Positions 33,238 to 42,553 of a stretch of DNA of 64,000 nucleotides are shown piece after piece (position 1 is the first letter of the stretch; every line of letters starts with the position of its first letter). Under the pieces are notes generated by a model that was not told the DNA's origin, did no database searches, and saw nothing but the letters and a program-made list of their open reading frames with translations. The translations under genes were made by a program, and so were the position numbers. This DNA is from an uncultured Prevotellaceae bacterium (GTDB lineage: Bacteria; Bacteroidota; Bacteroidia; Bacteroidales; Bacteroidaceae): assembly GCA_902801375.1 (NCBI GenBank), contig CADCIB010000002.1:293500-357499 (forward strand). The letters are read 5' to 3'.

Positions 33238-35997
33238 TTAGAGTTGGCACATCATGCTGAAGGGACAAGTCGTACAGACGTCGCGGTCGGCAGTGGGACG
33301 GAATGGCGTCTGCGGCTCGAATATCTCGCTGATGACTTGGTTCAGCAGGGGCATGAATGTGTTCTCATGTGCGTTGATGTCGCCGATGGGTTGACGGTCG
33401 ATGACAAGCGTTGGGTCATAGTTGTCGCCTGTAGCGTGCTGGATGAAGAGCAATGCTGGGCTGACGGGCAGTCCCTTCGGATTGTACTGGCCGCTGTTGC
33501 GCACGATGTGTGCGTAGAGCATGGTCTGCAGGTAGTAGTCGGGATGCAGGTCTCGTAACATGGGGCGTGCGAAGAGTTGTTCTATGTCGCTCACTTTATG
33601 AGTCAATGCGCGTGAACCTGTCTTGTAGTCAACCACGCGGATTCTGTCGTTACCTATTTGGTCCAGTCGGTCGATGTAGCCGCTCAGCTGAATGTCGAAT
33701 GTGCCTTCTGAGGTCGTAATGGTGGTTTGCCCGAACACTTTCTTTTCAGTACCAAGGATGGTGAATGGTGCGAGTTTCGCATCGATGTCGAGTAGTCGGC
33801 GTATATAGCGGATGATGACTTCGCGGTTGATAATCTGCAGACCGCTGAGGTCGGGCATCTGTTCTGCATGATTAAACATTTCCTCGCGGAAGGCTTGGTC
33901 TACCGCTCGTTCCACGATGCCTTTGGTCTTGAGCACTCGCTGTAGGTCGGCAGCGACAATGGGACGCCCATTGATGGAAATCTCCTGATAAATGATTTCA
34001 GATGCACGGTGGAAGATGTTACCAAATGTGCGGTTGTCGATGACGTCCTCTTCAGCATCAGGTTCGCGGAATCCCATCAAGTCGTTGTAGTAGAACAACA
34101 ATGGGCAGCGCAAATAACGGTTGATGGAAGTGGGGTAAAGTGGGCGAGGGTTCGAGGATGTGAGAAACTCGTGAAGCTTCTTCATCGTGGCCTCGTCTTT
34201 CTCTACCGTTCTTGAAGGCTTTGCCGTGAAGGGTGTCTGACCAGTTTGTAGCGATTGGCGAATGAAATGATGTGGACTCTCCACCATGAGCTGCATCACA
34301 AAGCGGCTCATCTCGCCCGTGTGACCGTCTTCGGTGCTGTTGTTATAAGTGATGGTAATGTCGTCGGCCCGTTGCAGCAACCGGTGGAAATAATAGGAAT
34401 AGACTGCCACCTTATGATCGATGGTGGTCAACCCAAAAGCTTTGCGGATGGAGTGGGGGATGAACGATGCGTCGTTCACACCTTTGGGCATCCGTCCCTC
34501 GTTGCACGAGAGAATGAGCAAATGGTCGAAGTCGAGGTTGCGCGTCTCGAGTACGCCCATGATTTGTGTGCCCTCCACTGGTTCGCCGTGGAAGGGAATG
34601 GAGGAGGTAGCAACCAGTTGGTTAACCAGTCGTTGCAGCGTGATGACATCCACACTCAGATCACCACTCTCGATAAGGTCTGTGAGTCGGTTCAGAAGCG
34701 TGTATAGTTTGAACAGCGCTTCTGTGGCAAGTTCGTTGTCGGCATAGTCTGTTCCTGTCTCTGCTATGTGGGCGGCAACCTGCCGAATGGCGGCTTTCAC
34801 CCATTGCAGGGTTTCTGTCGTGGTGGCAGTGGAATGGATGGTGCGGAAGTCTTCGCCGAGGTATGGGGCGTATACGTGACGCATCAGTCGCCGATAGGTC
34901 GATTTTCCTGGGAAAACACGCATGTTGAGCAGTGCGTTGGTCAGCGAGGCGGCAGGCGTGTCGCCCAGTGGATAGCCCGTGGTGATATTGGCATGGGGTA
35001 GCGTTTCGGGCAGGCTGTACACAACAGAGGGCAGTAGGCTTTCGTTGCAAAGGATGATGGCCGTCTTCCTGCCGTCGCTCATGCGTTTCCCTTCGCTGAG
35101 CCATGTGTCGACATAGCGTGCCTGAACATTTTCGGTGGCGGCGCTGATCAGGTGGATATCTCTCGGGCGACTCAGGTTGGTGTAGATGTCGGCGCTGTGG
35201 TCAAGCTCATTAGGGAAAGCGGCGAGCAGTGGCTTGACAAAGTGTCCGGCCTCGTTCTTTTCGCTCATGTAGTAGTTGTCGAAGTCCCAATAGAAATGCG
35301 CCTTGCTCTCTTGTTGCAGCCTTTGGAAGAGTTGCTGTTCCACCCGCTGCACCATGTTGAAGCCCACAAAGAGGTAACGTTCGTGGGGCAGGTTGAGCGT
35401 ATCCTTGTCAGCCACTTCGCGGAAGAGCATGCCCTCGTAGGCCAGTTGCTGACCACTCAGTCGCTCCCGATAGTCGTGGTAGATGTCTTCGAAATGGTTC
35501 CAGAGTTTCAGAAATCGTTTTTTCAGCTCGCTGTTGTGGTCGGGACTGAAATTCTGGAAGAACTGCTTGAGTGTCTCGATTTGCTCTGCCGACAGATACG
35601 AAGCGTCGTCAAGCTCATGATAGTTGCTGAGGTTGGCAAACACCTGGTGGGCGTCGGCCATATTCTTGTCGAGGTCGTCGAAGTCGGCCAACAGCAGTTG
35701 TCCCCATCCGTAGAAGTGGTCGAGTGTCTCGTCGATGCCCGTCTTGAGGGTGAAACTCCGATGGAGGTCGGCTATCAGTTTGATGGGGTCGGCAATCTGC
35801 AGTTCCGATTGCTGTTCAAACAGTTCGCTGATGGTCAGGTAGGCTGGGCTCCAGATGGGTCTGCCCGCCCGTCGCGCCAGATACTCGTTCAAGAAGAGTG
35901 CTGCGCGTTTGTTGGGGAATACAACGGCTGTCTTAGAGAGGTTGTCGCCCCATTTCTGCAGGATGTCGTCTGCTACAAATTCAAGGAAGTATTTCAT
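33238..35997 (-). CDS. AddB-like nuclease/inactivated-helicase subunit
   Basis: 919 residues. Partner of an AddA-type helicase in double-strand-break repair. The N-terminus (KTAVVFPNKRAALFLNEYL) is an AddB-like helicase fold without a usable Walker A. The C-terminus is a PD-(D/E)xK nuclease, with RIRVVDYKTGSR as the D-x-K core, and DRDVCTTCPFSMMCQL provides three cysteines of the iron-sulfur cluster that staples AddB nuclease domains. In AddB the fourth Cys lies before the nuclease; RCPLLFYYNDL (about residue 650) is the likely match. Lies 42 bp after the AddA-like gene, so one operon. Confidence 0.85.
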   Translation of the reverse strand: MKYFLEFVADDILQKWGDNLSKTAVVFPNKRAALFLNEYLARRAGRPIWSPAYLTISELFEQQSELQIADPIKLIADLHRSFTLKTGIDETLDHFYGWGQLLLADFDDLDKNMADAHQVFANLSNYHELDDASYLSAEQIETLKQFFQNFSPDHNSELKKRFLKLWNHFEDIYHDYRERLSGQQLAYEGMLFREVADKDTLNLPHERYLFVGFNMVQRVEQQLFQRLQQESKAHFYWDFDNYYMSEKNEAGHFVKPLLAAFPNELDHSADIYTNLSRPRDIHLISAATENVQARYVDTWLSEGKRMSDGRKTAIILCNESLLPSVVYSLPETLPHANITTGYPLGDTPAASLTNALLNMRVFPGKSTYRRLMRHVYAPYLGEDFRTIHSTATTTETLQWVKAAIRQVAAHIAETGTDYADNELATEALFKLYTLLNRLTDLIESGDLSVDVITLQRLVNQLVATSSIPFHGEPVEGTQIMGVLETRNLDFDHLLILSCNEGRMPKGVNDASFIPHSIRKAFGLTTIDHKVAVYSYYFHRLLQRADDITITYNNSTEDGHTGEMSRFVMQLMVESPHHFIRQSLQTGQTPFTAKPSRTVEKDEATMKKLHEFLTSSNPRPLYPTSINRYLRCPLLFYYNDLMGFREPDAEEDVIDNRTFGNIFHRASEIIYQEISINGRPIVAADLQRVLKTKGIVERAVDQAFREEMFNHAEQMPDLSGLQIINREVIIRYIRRLLDIDAKLAPFTILGTEKKVFGQTTITTSEGTFDIQLSGYIDRLDQIGNDRIRVVDYKTGSRALTHKVSDIEQLFARPMLRDLHPDYYLQTMLYAHIVRNSGQYNPKGLPVSPALLFIQHATGDNYDPTLVIDRQPIGDINAHENTFMPLLNQVISEIFEPQTPFRPTADRDVCTTCPFSMMCQL

Positions 35998-36039
35998 TTT
36001 GGATGATAGATTCTTGTACGATTAATGATAAACAATGAC

Positions 36040-39000
36040 CTATAAACTGCTTCTCACCTCTTGGATGGTGTTGCTGTAGACAAACCATAGGTAACCGCGC
36101 ACATGTGGGTAGCCCATGCTGTTGAGGAGTTGCATGTATTCTCGCACTTGGTCGTGATATTCTGTTCGTTCTGTGCCGAATTTGAAGTCCACGACAATCA
36201 CTTCCTGCCCGTTGTACATCACGCGGTCAGGGCGTCGTTTCAGGAGCCTGCCTTCTGTGTCTACGGCTATGATACTGCATTCGTTAAATAGCTGCCACTC
36301 GTCTGAGAACCAGTGTTTTATAGTTGGGTTGCTGAACCGTCCCTTTAGTATACTTTCCACTTTCTTGCGTGAGATGCTCTCATCGTAGACTACCCCGTCG
36401 TGTTCCAGTTTGCGCAGCATTTTGGGTATGTCGTCGATGGTGCGAATCTGCGAGAAGATGCGGTGCATGATGTTGCCCATCTTGACATAGGCTACTGAGT
36501 CGTTCCACACGGCAGCAGCTGTATTCTCCTGTTCACCTGAGGCATTCTGTGCTCCGTCGGTGATGTCGGCAATGAACTCACGGCTTTGGTTACTTTGGCG
36601 GAAGGCCACACGGGGTTCGTGTGCCTGGATGGAGAGGTTGTCGCGAACTATGGGTTGGTCGAAGATGTTGTCGCTCTCTTGTTTTTTTGTCTTAGCCGTC
36701 AGCGAGAGTTCTCCATATTCAAACACGATAGGTTCCTGTTGGTTGTCAGGAAAACTGAGCGTTGCATCCTTCAATGCCTCTTCCGTCTCTTTCAGGCATT
36801 CCTGTATCAGTTGGCTTCGTTGTCCCGACGCGTTTCTCTTGCCGATGATAAAGAGGTTCCTGCCTGCGCGTGTGAAGGCCACGTAGAGCAGGTTTAGGTT
36901 GTCGACGCATGTCTGCAGGTGTTCTTGGGCATATTCGTCGTGGTAGATACTGTCTGAGAGTCGGGAACTGTAGTCTACCGGCACGATGGGCAGTTTGTTA
37001 AATGGAGGTTCAAACGAATCGGTCTCGCACCACAGCGTGTCTGTCATTTCCAGTTTCCAATCGCACCAAGGGATGATGACATTGTCGAACTCCAGCCCTT
37101 TTGACTTATGAATGCTGATGAGTCGGATTCCTTCTGGCTCACTGCTTTGGATGTATTTTCGGCATAGGTCCTCGTCCCAAGTCTTGAGCAGTCCGTCGAT
37201 GTCAGCTCCGTTGTCCTGAATGAAGGTGGTCAGTTCGTCGAAGAACTTGCAGACATATCCGCTCTCTTGGCTCAGCCGGTCGAGTTTCCATTCCCTGAAA
37301 ATGCGCTCGCAGAGGTTGTAGAGCGGCATGTTCAGATAATCGTCGTAGGCGGTTGTGCTCAGGGCGGGTGGGGGTGTGTCGTCAGGTAGCGCCACCGTGT
37401 GCCAGGCTTTGGTGGCATTCTCTCGACTGATGTTGTCTTTGGGATCTGTGAGCATGTGCAGGACGTTGACCATCGTGTTGACTGCCAGCGAAGCGTCCAG
37501 CCGGAACGCCTCGTCGCTGATGATGCTCACCTGGGGGCGTGTCACGGTAAAGAAGTCGGCCAGCAGGGGGATATATTTGTTCTTGCGGACGAGGATGGCG
37601 ATGTTGCTCGGTTTGATGCCGGCTGCCAGCAGGTTGTCCACCCGTTCTCCCACTATCCGCAGAGTCTCCTCGTCGTAGCTGTCGCCAGGTAGCAGTCGTA
37701 TGTCCACCAGACCCTCTTTGGGCTTGTCTTCAGGCACCTCTTGCAGCACTTCCCCGTAAGCCGTTTTCAGTTGGTCTGCCTGGTCGGGGATGATTTCTTT
37801 CTCGCGTTCATATTCCTTCAGGGCGGCCAATTGGAAGAATGCATTGTTGAACGTCACGATGTTGCGGCATGAGCGGCGGTTGACTTTCAGGGGCTGCACT
37901 TCGATTGTTTGTCCCTGCTTAAACACTTCTTCAATATTGTTCAGCAGGCGCCAGTCGCCACTTCTCCACCGGTAGATGCTTTGCTTCACATCGCCCACAA
38001 TAAGATTCCGAATCGTGCGCTTCCCGCTTCCCGCTCCCTGCTCCTCGACAGACTTAACACCCTCATCACTGTGACTCATGGTCTCTTCGAGCAATATCTT
38101 GAAGTTCTCCCATTGTACGGTGCTCGTATCCTGAAATTCATCAATCATGATATGGGTGAGTTGCGACCCCGTCTTTTCGAAAATGAAGGGACTGTCAGTG
38201 TTGTCGATGAGTCGGTTGAGCAACCCCTGCGTGTCGCTCAGCAGGAATCGGTTGGCCTCGTTGTTGAGTTGTCTCACCTTCTGTTCTATGCTGCTCAAGA
38301 GTCTCAGCTGGTTCAGGTGGCGCAGGGTTTGTTCTGCCGAGACGAGAAGTTTCCATTGACGCGGTCGTTCCAGTTCTGCTTGTTGGAGCAGGGGAAGCAG
38401 CACGTCGTTGACAAGCGGCAGGATGACCTCGCGCTCCTTGCTACTCTTCGCCACCCATTCATCGGCCGATTGCAGGCATTTCTCGAGAGTCTTCGTCATT
38501 GTTTTCTTATCGCTGAAATCGTTGCTGGCAATCTTCGCGAAGTAGGAGGCGATGCCACGTTGTCCACTTTTCAGGCTCTCTACCGTGAGTCCGTTGGTGG
38601 TCAGAGCCTGATGGAATGTTTCACTATAGTGGCTCATGCGCTGGCGCGAACGGGTGCGCACCGCCTGCAGCGATTCCACATAGTCCTCAAACAGTCCGTC
38701 TTGCTGCAGACGCTCGTTCAGCAGGCGGCTTTTCTTCTTGTAGTTGTCGCTGAAGATGGTCTTTCCAAACTGCTTGATCTGCCCGATGACGTTCCACGAC
38801 TTGTCGTCGCTCATCTTCTGCTCGATGTAACTGATTATCCATCCAAGCATTCGGTCGGAGTGTGTCAGCTGTTCGAGCAACTGGTCCACGGCCTGCTCTT
38901 CCACCTGTCCATCGTTCAAGCCGATGCGCAGGTTGGCTGTCAGGTCCAGTTCTCGCGCCAGGTTTCTCAGGATACCTTGGAAAAAGGTGTCGATGGTCAT

Positions 39001-39321
39001 GATGCGAAACTGGCTGTAGTCGTGAATCAACAGTGTCAGTGCCGTCTGTGCCCTTGCGGCTGCCGTCTGGCGTGTGATGCCCATGTCGTCGACCACCCGT
39101 TTTATGTAGATTTCCGAGTCGGGCAACTGATGGGCAATGCCATAGAGTTGCGAGAGAATGCGATGCTTCATCTCCTCCGTAGCCTTGTTGGTGAAGGTGA
39201 CGGCCAGGATATTCTTGTACTGCGTCGGGTTTTCTATCAGGAGTTTAATGTATTCTATGGCCAGCGTGAAGGTCTTTCCGCTGCCGGCACTTGCTTTATA
39301 AACAGTCAGTTGTGGAGACAT
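36040..39321 (-). CDS. AddA/RecB-like UvrD helicase-nuclease
   Basis: About 1093 residues from the ATG at 39321 (MSPQLTVYKASAGSGKTF), chosen because the upstream 23 codons overlap the neighbouring gene's coding end. Seen: Walker A ASAGSGKTFTLAIEY, Ia AVTFTNKATEEMK, Walker B-type MIDEFQDTSTVQW, motif III GDVKQSIYRWRSGD, RLISIHKSKGLEFDNVIIP (motif V) and LLYVAFTRAGRNLFI (motif VI). The C-terminus contains VIVVDFKFGTER, a PD-(D/E)xK core. Forms an AddAB-type recombination and DNA-degradation machine with the gene downstream; such complexes also act against linear phage DNA. Confidence 0.9.
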   Translation of the reverse strand: MSPQLTVYKASAGSGKTFTLAIEYIKLLIENPTQYKNILAVTFTNKATEEMKHRILSQLYGIAHQLPDSEIYIKRVVDDMGITRQTAAARAQTALTLLIHDYSQFRIMTIDTFFQGILRNLARELDLTANLRIGLNDGQVEEQAVDQLLEQLTHSDRMLGWIISYIEQKMSDDKSWNVIGQIKQFGKTIFSDNYKKKSRLLNERLQQDGLFEDYVESLQAVRTRSRQRMSHYSETFHQALTTNGLTVESLKSGQRGIASYFAKIASNDFSDKKTMTKTLEKCLQSADEWVAKSSKEREVILPLVNDVLLPLLQQAELERPRQWKLLVSAEQTLRHLNQLRLLSSIEQKVRQLNNEANRFLLSDTQGLLNRLIDNTDSPFIFEKTGSQLTHIMIDEFQDTSTVQWENFKILLEETMSHSDEGVKSVEEQGAGSGKRTIRNLIVGDVKQSIYRWRSGDWRLLNNIEEVFKQGQTIEVQPLKVNRRSCRNIVTFNNAFFQLAALKEYEREKEIIPDQADQLKTAYGEVLQEVPEDKPKEGLVDIRLLPGDSYDEETLRIVGERVDNLLAAGIKPSNIAILVRKNKYIPLLADFFTVTRPQVSIISDEAFRLDASLAVNTMVNVLHMLTDPKDNISRENATKAWHTVALPDDTPPPALSTTAYDDYLNMPLYNLCERIFREWKLDRLSQESGYVCKFFDELTTFIQDNGADIDGLLKTWDEDLCRKYIQSSEPEGIRLISIHKSKGLEFDNVIIPWCDWKLEMTDTLWCETDSFEPPFNKLPIVPVDYSSRLSDSIYHDEYAQEHLQTCVDNLNLLYVAFTRAGRNLFIIGKRNASGQRSQLIQECLKETEEALKDATLSFPDNQQEPIVFEYGELSLTAKTKKQESDNIFDQPIVRDNLSIQAHEPRVAFRQSNQSREFIADITDGAQNASGEQENTAAAVWNDSVAYVKMGNIMHRIFSQIRTIDDIPKMLRKLEHDGVVYDESISRKKVESILKGRFSNPTIKHWFSDEWQLFNECSIIAVDTEGRLLKRRPDRVMYNGQEVIVVDFKFGTERTEYHDQVREYMQLLNSMGYPHVRGYLWFVYSNTIQEVRSSL

Positions 39322-39353
39322 GATTAGAAAGGTTGAAGGTTGATGAAAAAAAA

Positions 39354-41417
39354 CTACCAGTCGCGGAATAGCTCCAAGCCTATCCGGCATCCGATGCCGT
39401 CGTACTCGATGTTGCGTGTGGCCACGAAGATGCCGATGGAGAAGAGGCGGTTGGTGAATCCGTAGCCCATCTCCGTGTAGGGATAGATGCCGTCTACGAC
39501 GAGCGCACTGACATAGACACGTTCCATTTCCACATACTTCCCCAAGAGGGGAGCCTTCGAGAGGAGCATCAGCGGCGACTCGTAGGTGAGGTTGGCCCGC
39601 ACGTAGTAGTCAGAGCTGTTGTAGGTGTCGCGGTTGAGCAACTGGAAGTCGCCCGTCCAGTCGTCGTTCCAGCCACCGGGCATGTTGTCCTCGCGGAAGT
39701 TCTCGAAGTCGAGGAAGTAGGCGTTCTTGTCCTTCATGGTGTAGATGCCGCCGCCCCATCGCAGTGAGAGGGAGCGCAGGCGGAAGAAGCGGCGCAGCCA
39801 GATGGCGTCGGTCTCCAGTCGTCCGTAGCGCATATTGGCATGCCCGATGCCTTTGATGCCCTGCTCGTAGTTGATGGTGAAGATGGGACCCTTCCACCCC
39901 CACGGGCGGAGGGTGGTCTCTATCATCGGTGCGAAGGAGTGGTAGACCGATGGTCGTCCGTGCCTCTCAAAACCGCTCTTTTCCACAGCCGACCGCCGGT
40001 GGAACGTAGCACCCAAGCCCATTCCCCAATAGGCATTGAAGTCGTAGTTGCTGCGCAGTTTTATATACGTGTCACGGAAATAGTCGAGCTGCATCTTTTC
40101 CAGGCGGGCACTGTCGTCGGGCAATTCGTCGATGAGGCTTTCCTTGATGCCCGGGTGGGTGATGCGGTTGCCGTTGCCCACCTCAGCCATCACGAATCCC
40201 TGATGGTCGCGGTCGAAGGTATAGGTGATGGGCAGGCGGAAGTAGAACTGTTTCTGCTTGAACGAATAGCCACCCCTGAACTGGATGCCCAGGTCCTGGT
40301 CGGTGGTGAAACTGTAGTGACCGCGAATCTTGAACTTATAGGTGAATCCACGCTTGCCGCTATAGCCCAGGTAGAGGGGGTTCAAGAGGGGCGAAATGCG
40401 GAACGAACCTTGGTCGTTTGCACCGAAGTTGCCCTTGATGCGGTTCACGAGATTGTCGCCGATGACATCCCAGAACACATATTTCCAGGGATTCTTCTTC
40501 TTTTTCTTGACCACACCCTTCGATGCTGCGGCCTGGGCGTTGTGCTCGGCATAGAGCTGTAGGAAGTCGTCGGGGAGCGGCATGGGGCGAAGACTGTCCA
40601 TCAGCGCCTCGTCGTGGTTGTCGGCGATGGAGTCGGGTAGGGTCGTCGGCAGGTCGAAATGCAGGTGATAGTCGGCGGCAATGCGGTTGCCGGCACAGTG
40701 GAACACCCCGCTGATGTCGCACTGTGCAGGCACCAGCGAGCGGTAGCCCGAGGCTCCCATCTCTGCAAAGACGTGGAAGGTGATCATGTCGTATTCGCCT
40801 TCGAAGTATACGTTTAGTATCTTACCCGTCGCCTCCTCTATCAGGGCTTTTCCCTTCACCACCTGCGTGTTACCGTTTTTCGGGACGAAGGTCATCTCCA
40901 CCGTACCCGTTCCCATGTCGCGGAAGCCATAGCGGTAGAATTGCACGTTGCGGCGGTGGAACGGCGAGAGCAGGTGGTCGTTCATCAGCGTGACGTGATA
41001 GAGGTCGGGAGTCATGAATTTGTTCAGCGTCGGCAGCGTGCGGCGATAGTGGGGCACCGTGCCCACTTCCACCTGGCAGAGCGATTCGTAGTCGGTCACA
41101 TCATTGAACGTCACGCGCGAATAGGTCTCTCCGGCGTATTGTGAGTTCTTCCCGCGGCTCAGAGCGTGCATCGTGGGAATCACCATCAGCAGTTTGTTTT
41201 TCTTCAGCGTATGCAGCTTGAAGCGGCTGTACACGTTCATCTGCTTGTCTTTCAGCTCCTCGCGGAAGTTCTTGTCGTAGTTGTAAATGCGTTGCAGCAG
41301 CAGGCTGTCTCTTGTCTTGGCCTGTTGCGCCTGGGCACTGAGTGTGGCTGCCAGCCAGAGTGTCAGTATCCATGCTATCGTCTTCCCGATGCTCAAACTC
41401 TCTGTTCTTGAATTCAA
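39354..41417 (-). CDS. Large outer-membrane beta-barrel protein of unknown function
   Basis: 687 residues with a signal peptide (TIAWILTLWLAATLSAQAQ). The first half carries NGNTQVVKGKALIEEATGKI-like segments; the second half (about 330-687) is strand-rich with many Tyr/Phe/Trp (GFTYKFKIRGHYSF, KQFYFRLPITYTFDR, SDYYVRANLTYESPL) and ends in IGLELFRDW, a C-terminal aromatic as in outer-membrane barrels. It resembles DUF5686-type proteins of Bacteroidales; I am moderately sure of that family. It lies upstream of the AddA-like gene with a 32-bp gap and may be co-transcribed with it. Confidence 0.75.
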   Translation of the reverse strand: MNSRTESLSIGKTIAWILTLWLAATLSAQAQQAKTRDSLLLQRIYNYDKNFREELKDKQMNVYSRFKLHTLKKNKLLMVIPTMHALSRGKNSQYAGETYSRVTFNDVTDYESLCQVEVGTVPHYRRTLPTLNKFMTPDLYHVTLMNDHLLSPFHRRNVQFYRYGFRDMGTGTVEMTFVPKNGNTQVVKGKALIEEATGKILNVYFEGEYDMITFHVFAEMGASGYRSLVPAQCDISGVFHCAGNRIAADYHLHFDLPTTLPDSIADNHDEALMDSLRPMPLPDDFLQLYAEHNAQAAASKGVVKKKKKNPWKYVFWDVIGDNLVNRIKGNFGANDQGSFRISPLLNPLYLGYSGKRGFTYKFKIRGHYSFTTDQDLGIQFRGGYSFKQKQFYFRLPITYTFDRDHQGFVMAEVGNGNRITHPGIKESLIDELPDDSARLEKMQLDYFRDTYIKLRSNYDFNAYWGMGLGATFHRRSAVEKSGFERHGRPSVYHSFAPMIETTLRPWGWKGPIFTINYEQGIKGIGHANMRYGRLETDAIWLRRFFRLRSLSLRWGGGIYTMKDKNAYFLDFENFREDNMPGGWNDDWTGDFQLLNRDTYNSSDYYVRANLTYESPLMLLSKAPLLGKYVEMERVYVSALVVDGIYPYTEMGYGFTNRLFSIGIFVATRNIEYDGIGCRIGLELFRDW

Positions 41418-41553
41418 AATCGGCCGCTAAATTACAAAAATCCTTGCAATCTGACAAGAGATGCGACTATTTTAACACCGATTTATTCTTGTGGGTTCCA
41501 GAAACACATAAGTTTAATCGTGTTTAATTACCCCAAAAAAACATCATCATCGC

Positions 41554-41584
41554 TTTGGCGAAACAAAAAAAATTCATACCTTTG
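41554..41584 (+). promoter_or_regulatory. Predicted promoter of nagB
   Basis: TTTG at 41554-41557, 19-bp spacer, TACCTTTG at 41577-41584. The leader to the ATG at 41762 is about 175 nt and unusually long for this window; it contains no obvious riboswitch that I can name. Confidence 0.75.
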
Positions 41585-41761
41585 CATCGCATACAGACAC
41601 ATTTTTGCTTCATGTTTATGCACCATCTATTCAGGAATGATGCTAAAAGCGTTGAAAGACAGAGTGTTATGAATATTCTTTGCATTACGTCATAAAACAG
41701 ATTGACACAATCGGAGATAGATTTATTACATATTGTTATTAATACATTAAAGAAAACAACA

Positions 41762-42553
41762 ATGAGACTGATTATCGAACAAAACTACGAGCGCTTGTCG
41801 CAATGGGCGGCTGAGCACGTCATTGAGCGTATCAACAATTTCAAGCCAACCGCCGAGCACCCCTTCGTACTGGGACTGCCCACAGGGTCTTCGCCCGAGG
41901 GCATGTATGCCTGCCTGGTCAAGGCCAACAAGGAAGGGCGCGTGTCATTCAAGAACGTCATCACCTTCAACATGGACGAGTACGTAGGATTGCCCGAAGA
42001 CCACCCCGAGAGCTACCACTCGTTTATGGCACGCAACTTGTTCGACCACATTGATATCAAGCGCGAAAACATCCACATCCTCAACGGCAACGCCCAGGAC
42101 CTGGATGCTGAGTGCGCCCACTACGAACAGATGATCCGCGAGGCAGGCGGCATCGACCTCTTCATCGGCGGCATTGGCCCCGACGGCCACATCGCCTTCA
42201 ACGAACCCTATTCCAGCCTGACAAGCCGCACACGGCAGAAGACACTCACCACCGACACCATCATCGCCAACTCACGTTTCTTCGAGGGCGACGTCAACAA
42301 GGTGCCGAAGCTGGCGCTGACCGTTGGCGTGGGCACCGTGATGGACGCCCGCGAGGTGATGATCCTGGTCAACGGCCACCACAAGGCACGTGCCCTGAAA
42401 GCTGCCGTAGAAGGCGCCGTGTCGCACGAATGGACCATCAGCGCCCTGCAGATGCACCCCCACGGCATCATCGTCTGCGATGAAGCAGCCACCGACGAGC
42501 TGAAAGTAGGTACCTATAAATATTTCAAGGACATCGAAAAAAACAACCTTTAA
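41762..42553 (+). CDS. nagB: Glucosamine-6-phosphate deaminase
   Basis: Converts glucosamine 6-phosphate to fructose 6-phosphate and ammonia, the last step of amino-sugar breakdown. 263 residues from [12 protein letters not shown] (the frame runs further upstream but into the leader). Catalytic residues are intact: Asp72 in NMDEYVG, and the [11 protein letters not shown] block with the ring-opening His and its Asp/Glu partners; [13 protein letters not shown] binds phosphate. Directly followed, with no gap, by the NagB-like/PIG-L fusion at 42554, so both are made together. Confidence 0.95.
   Translation: MRLIIEQNYERLSQWAAEHVIERINNFKPTAEHPFVLGLPTGSSPEGMYACLVKANKEGRVSFKNVITFNMDEYVGLPEDHPESYHSFMARNLFDHIDIKRENIHILNGNAQDLDAECAHYEQMIREAGGIDLFIGGIGPDGHIAFNEPYSSLTSRTRQKTLTTDTIIANSRFFEGDVNKVPKLALTVGVGTVMDAREVMILVNGHHKARALKAAVEGAVSHEWTISALQMHPHGIIVCDEAATDELKVGTYKYFKDIEKNNL

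Noticed and set aside
32942-33268. N-terminal extension of serS with 29-residue repeats
   Set aside because: It is an in-frame reading of the 87-bp promoter repeats (87 is divisible by 3); seryl-tRNA synthetase is complete from 32941.
37909-39327. 472-residue plus-strand frame inside the AddA-like gene
   Set aside because: Lies antisense to the Walker and helicase motifs; no recognisable domain.
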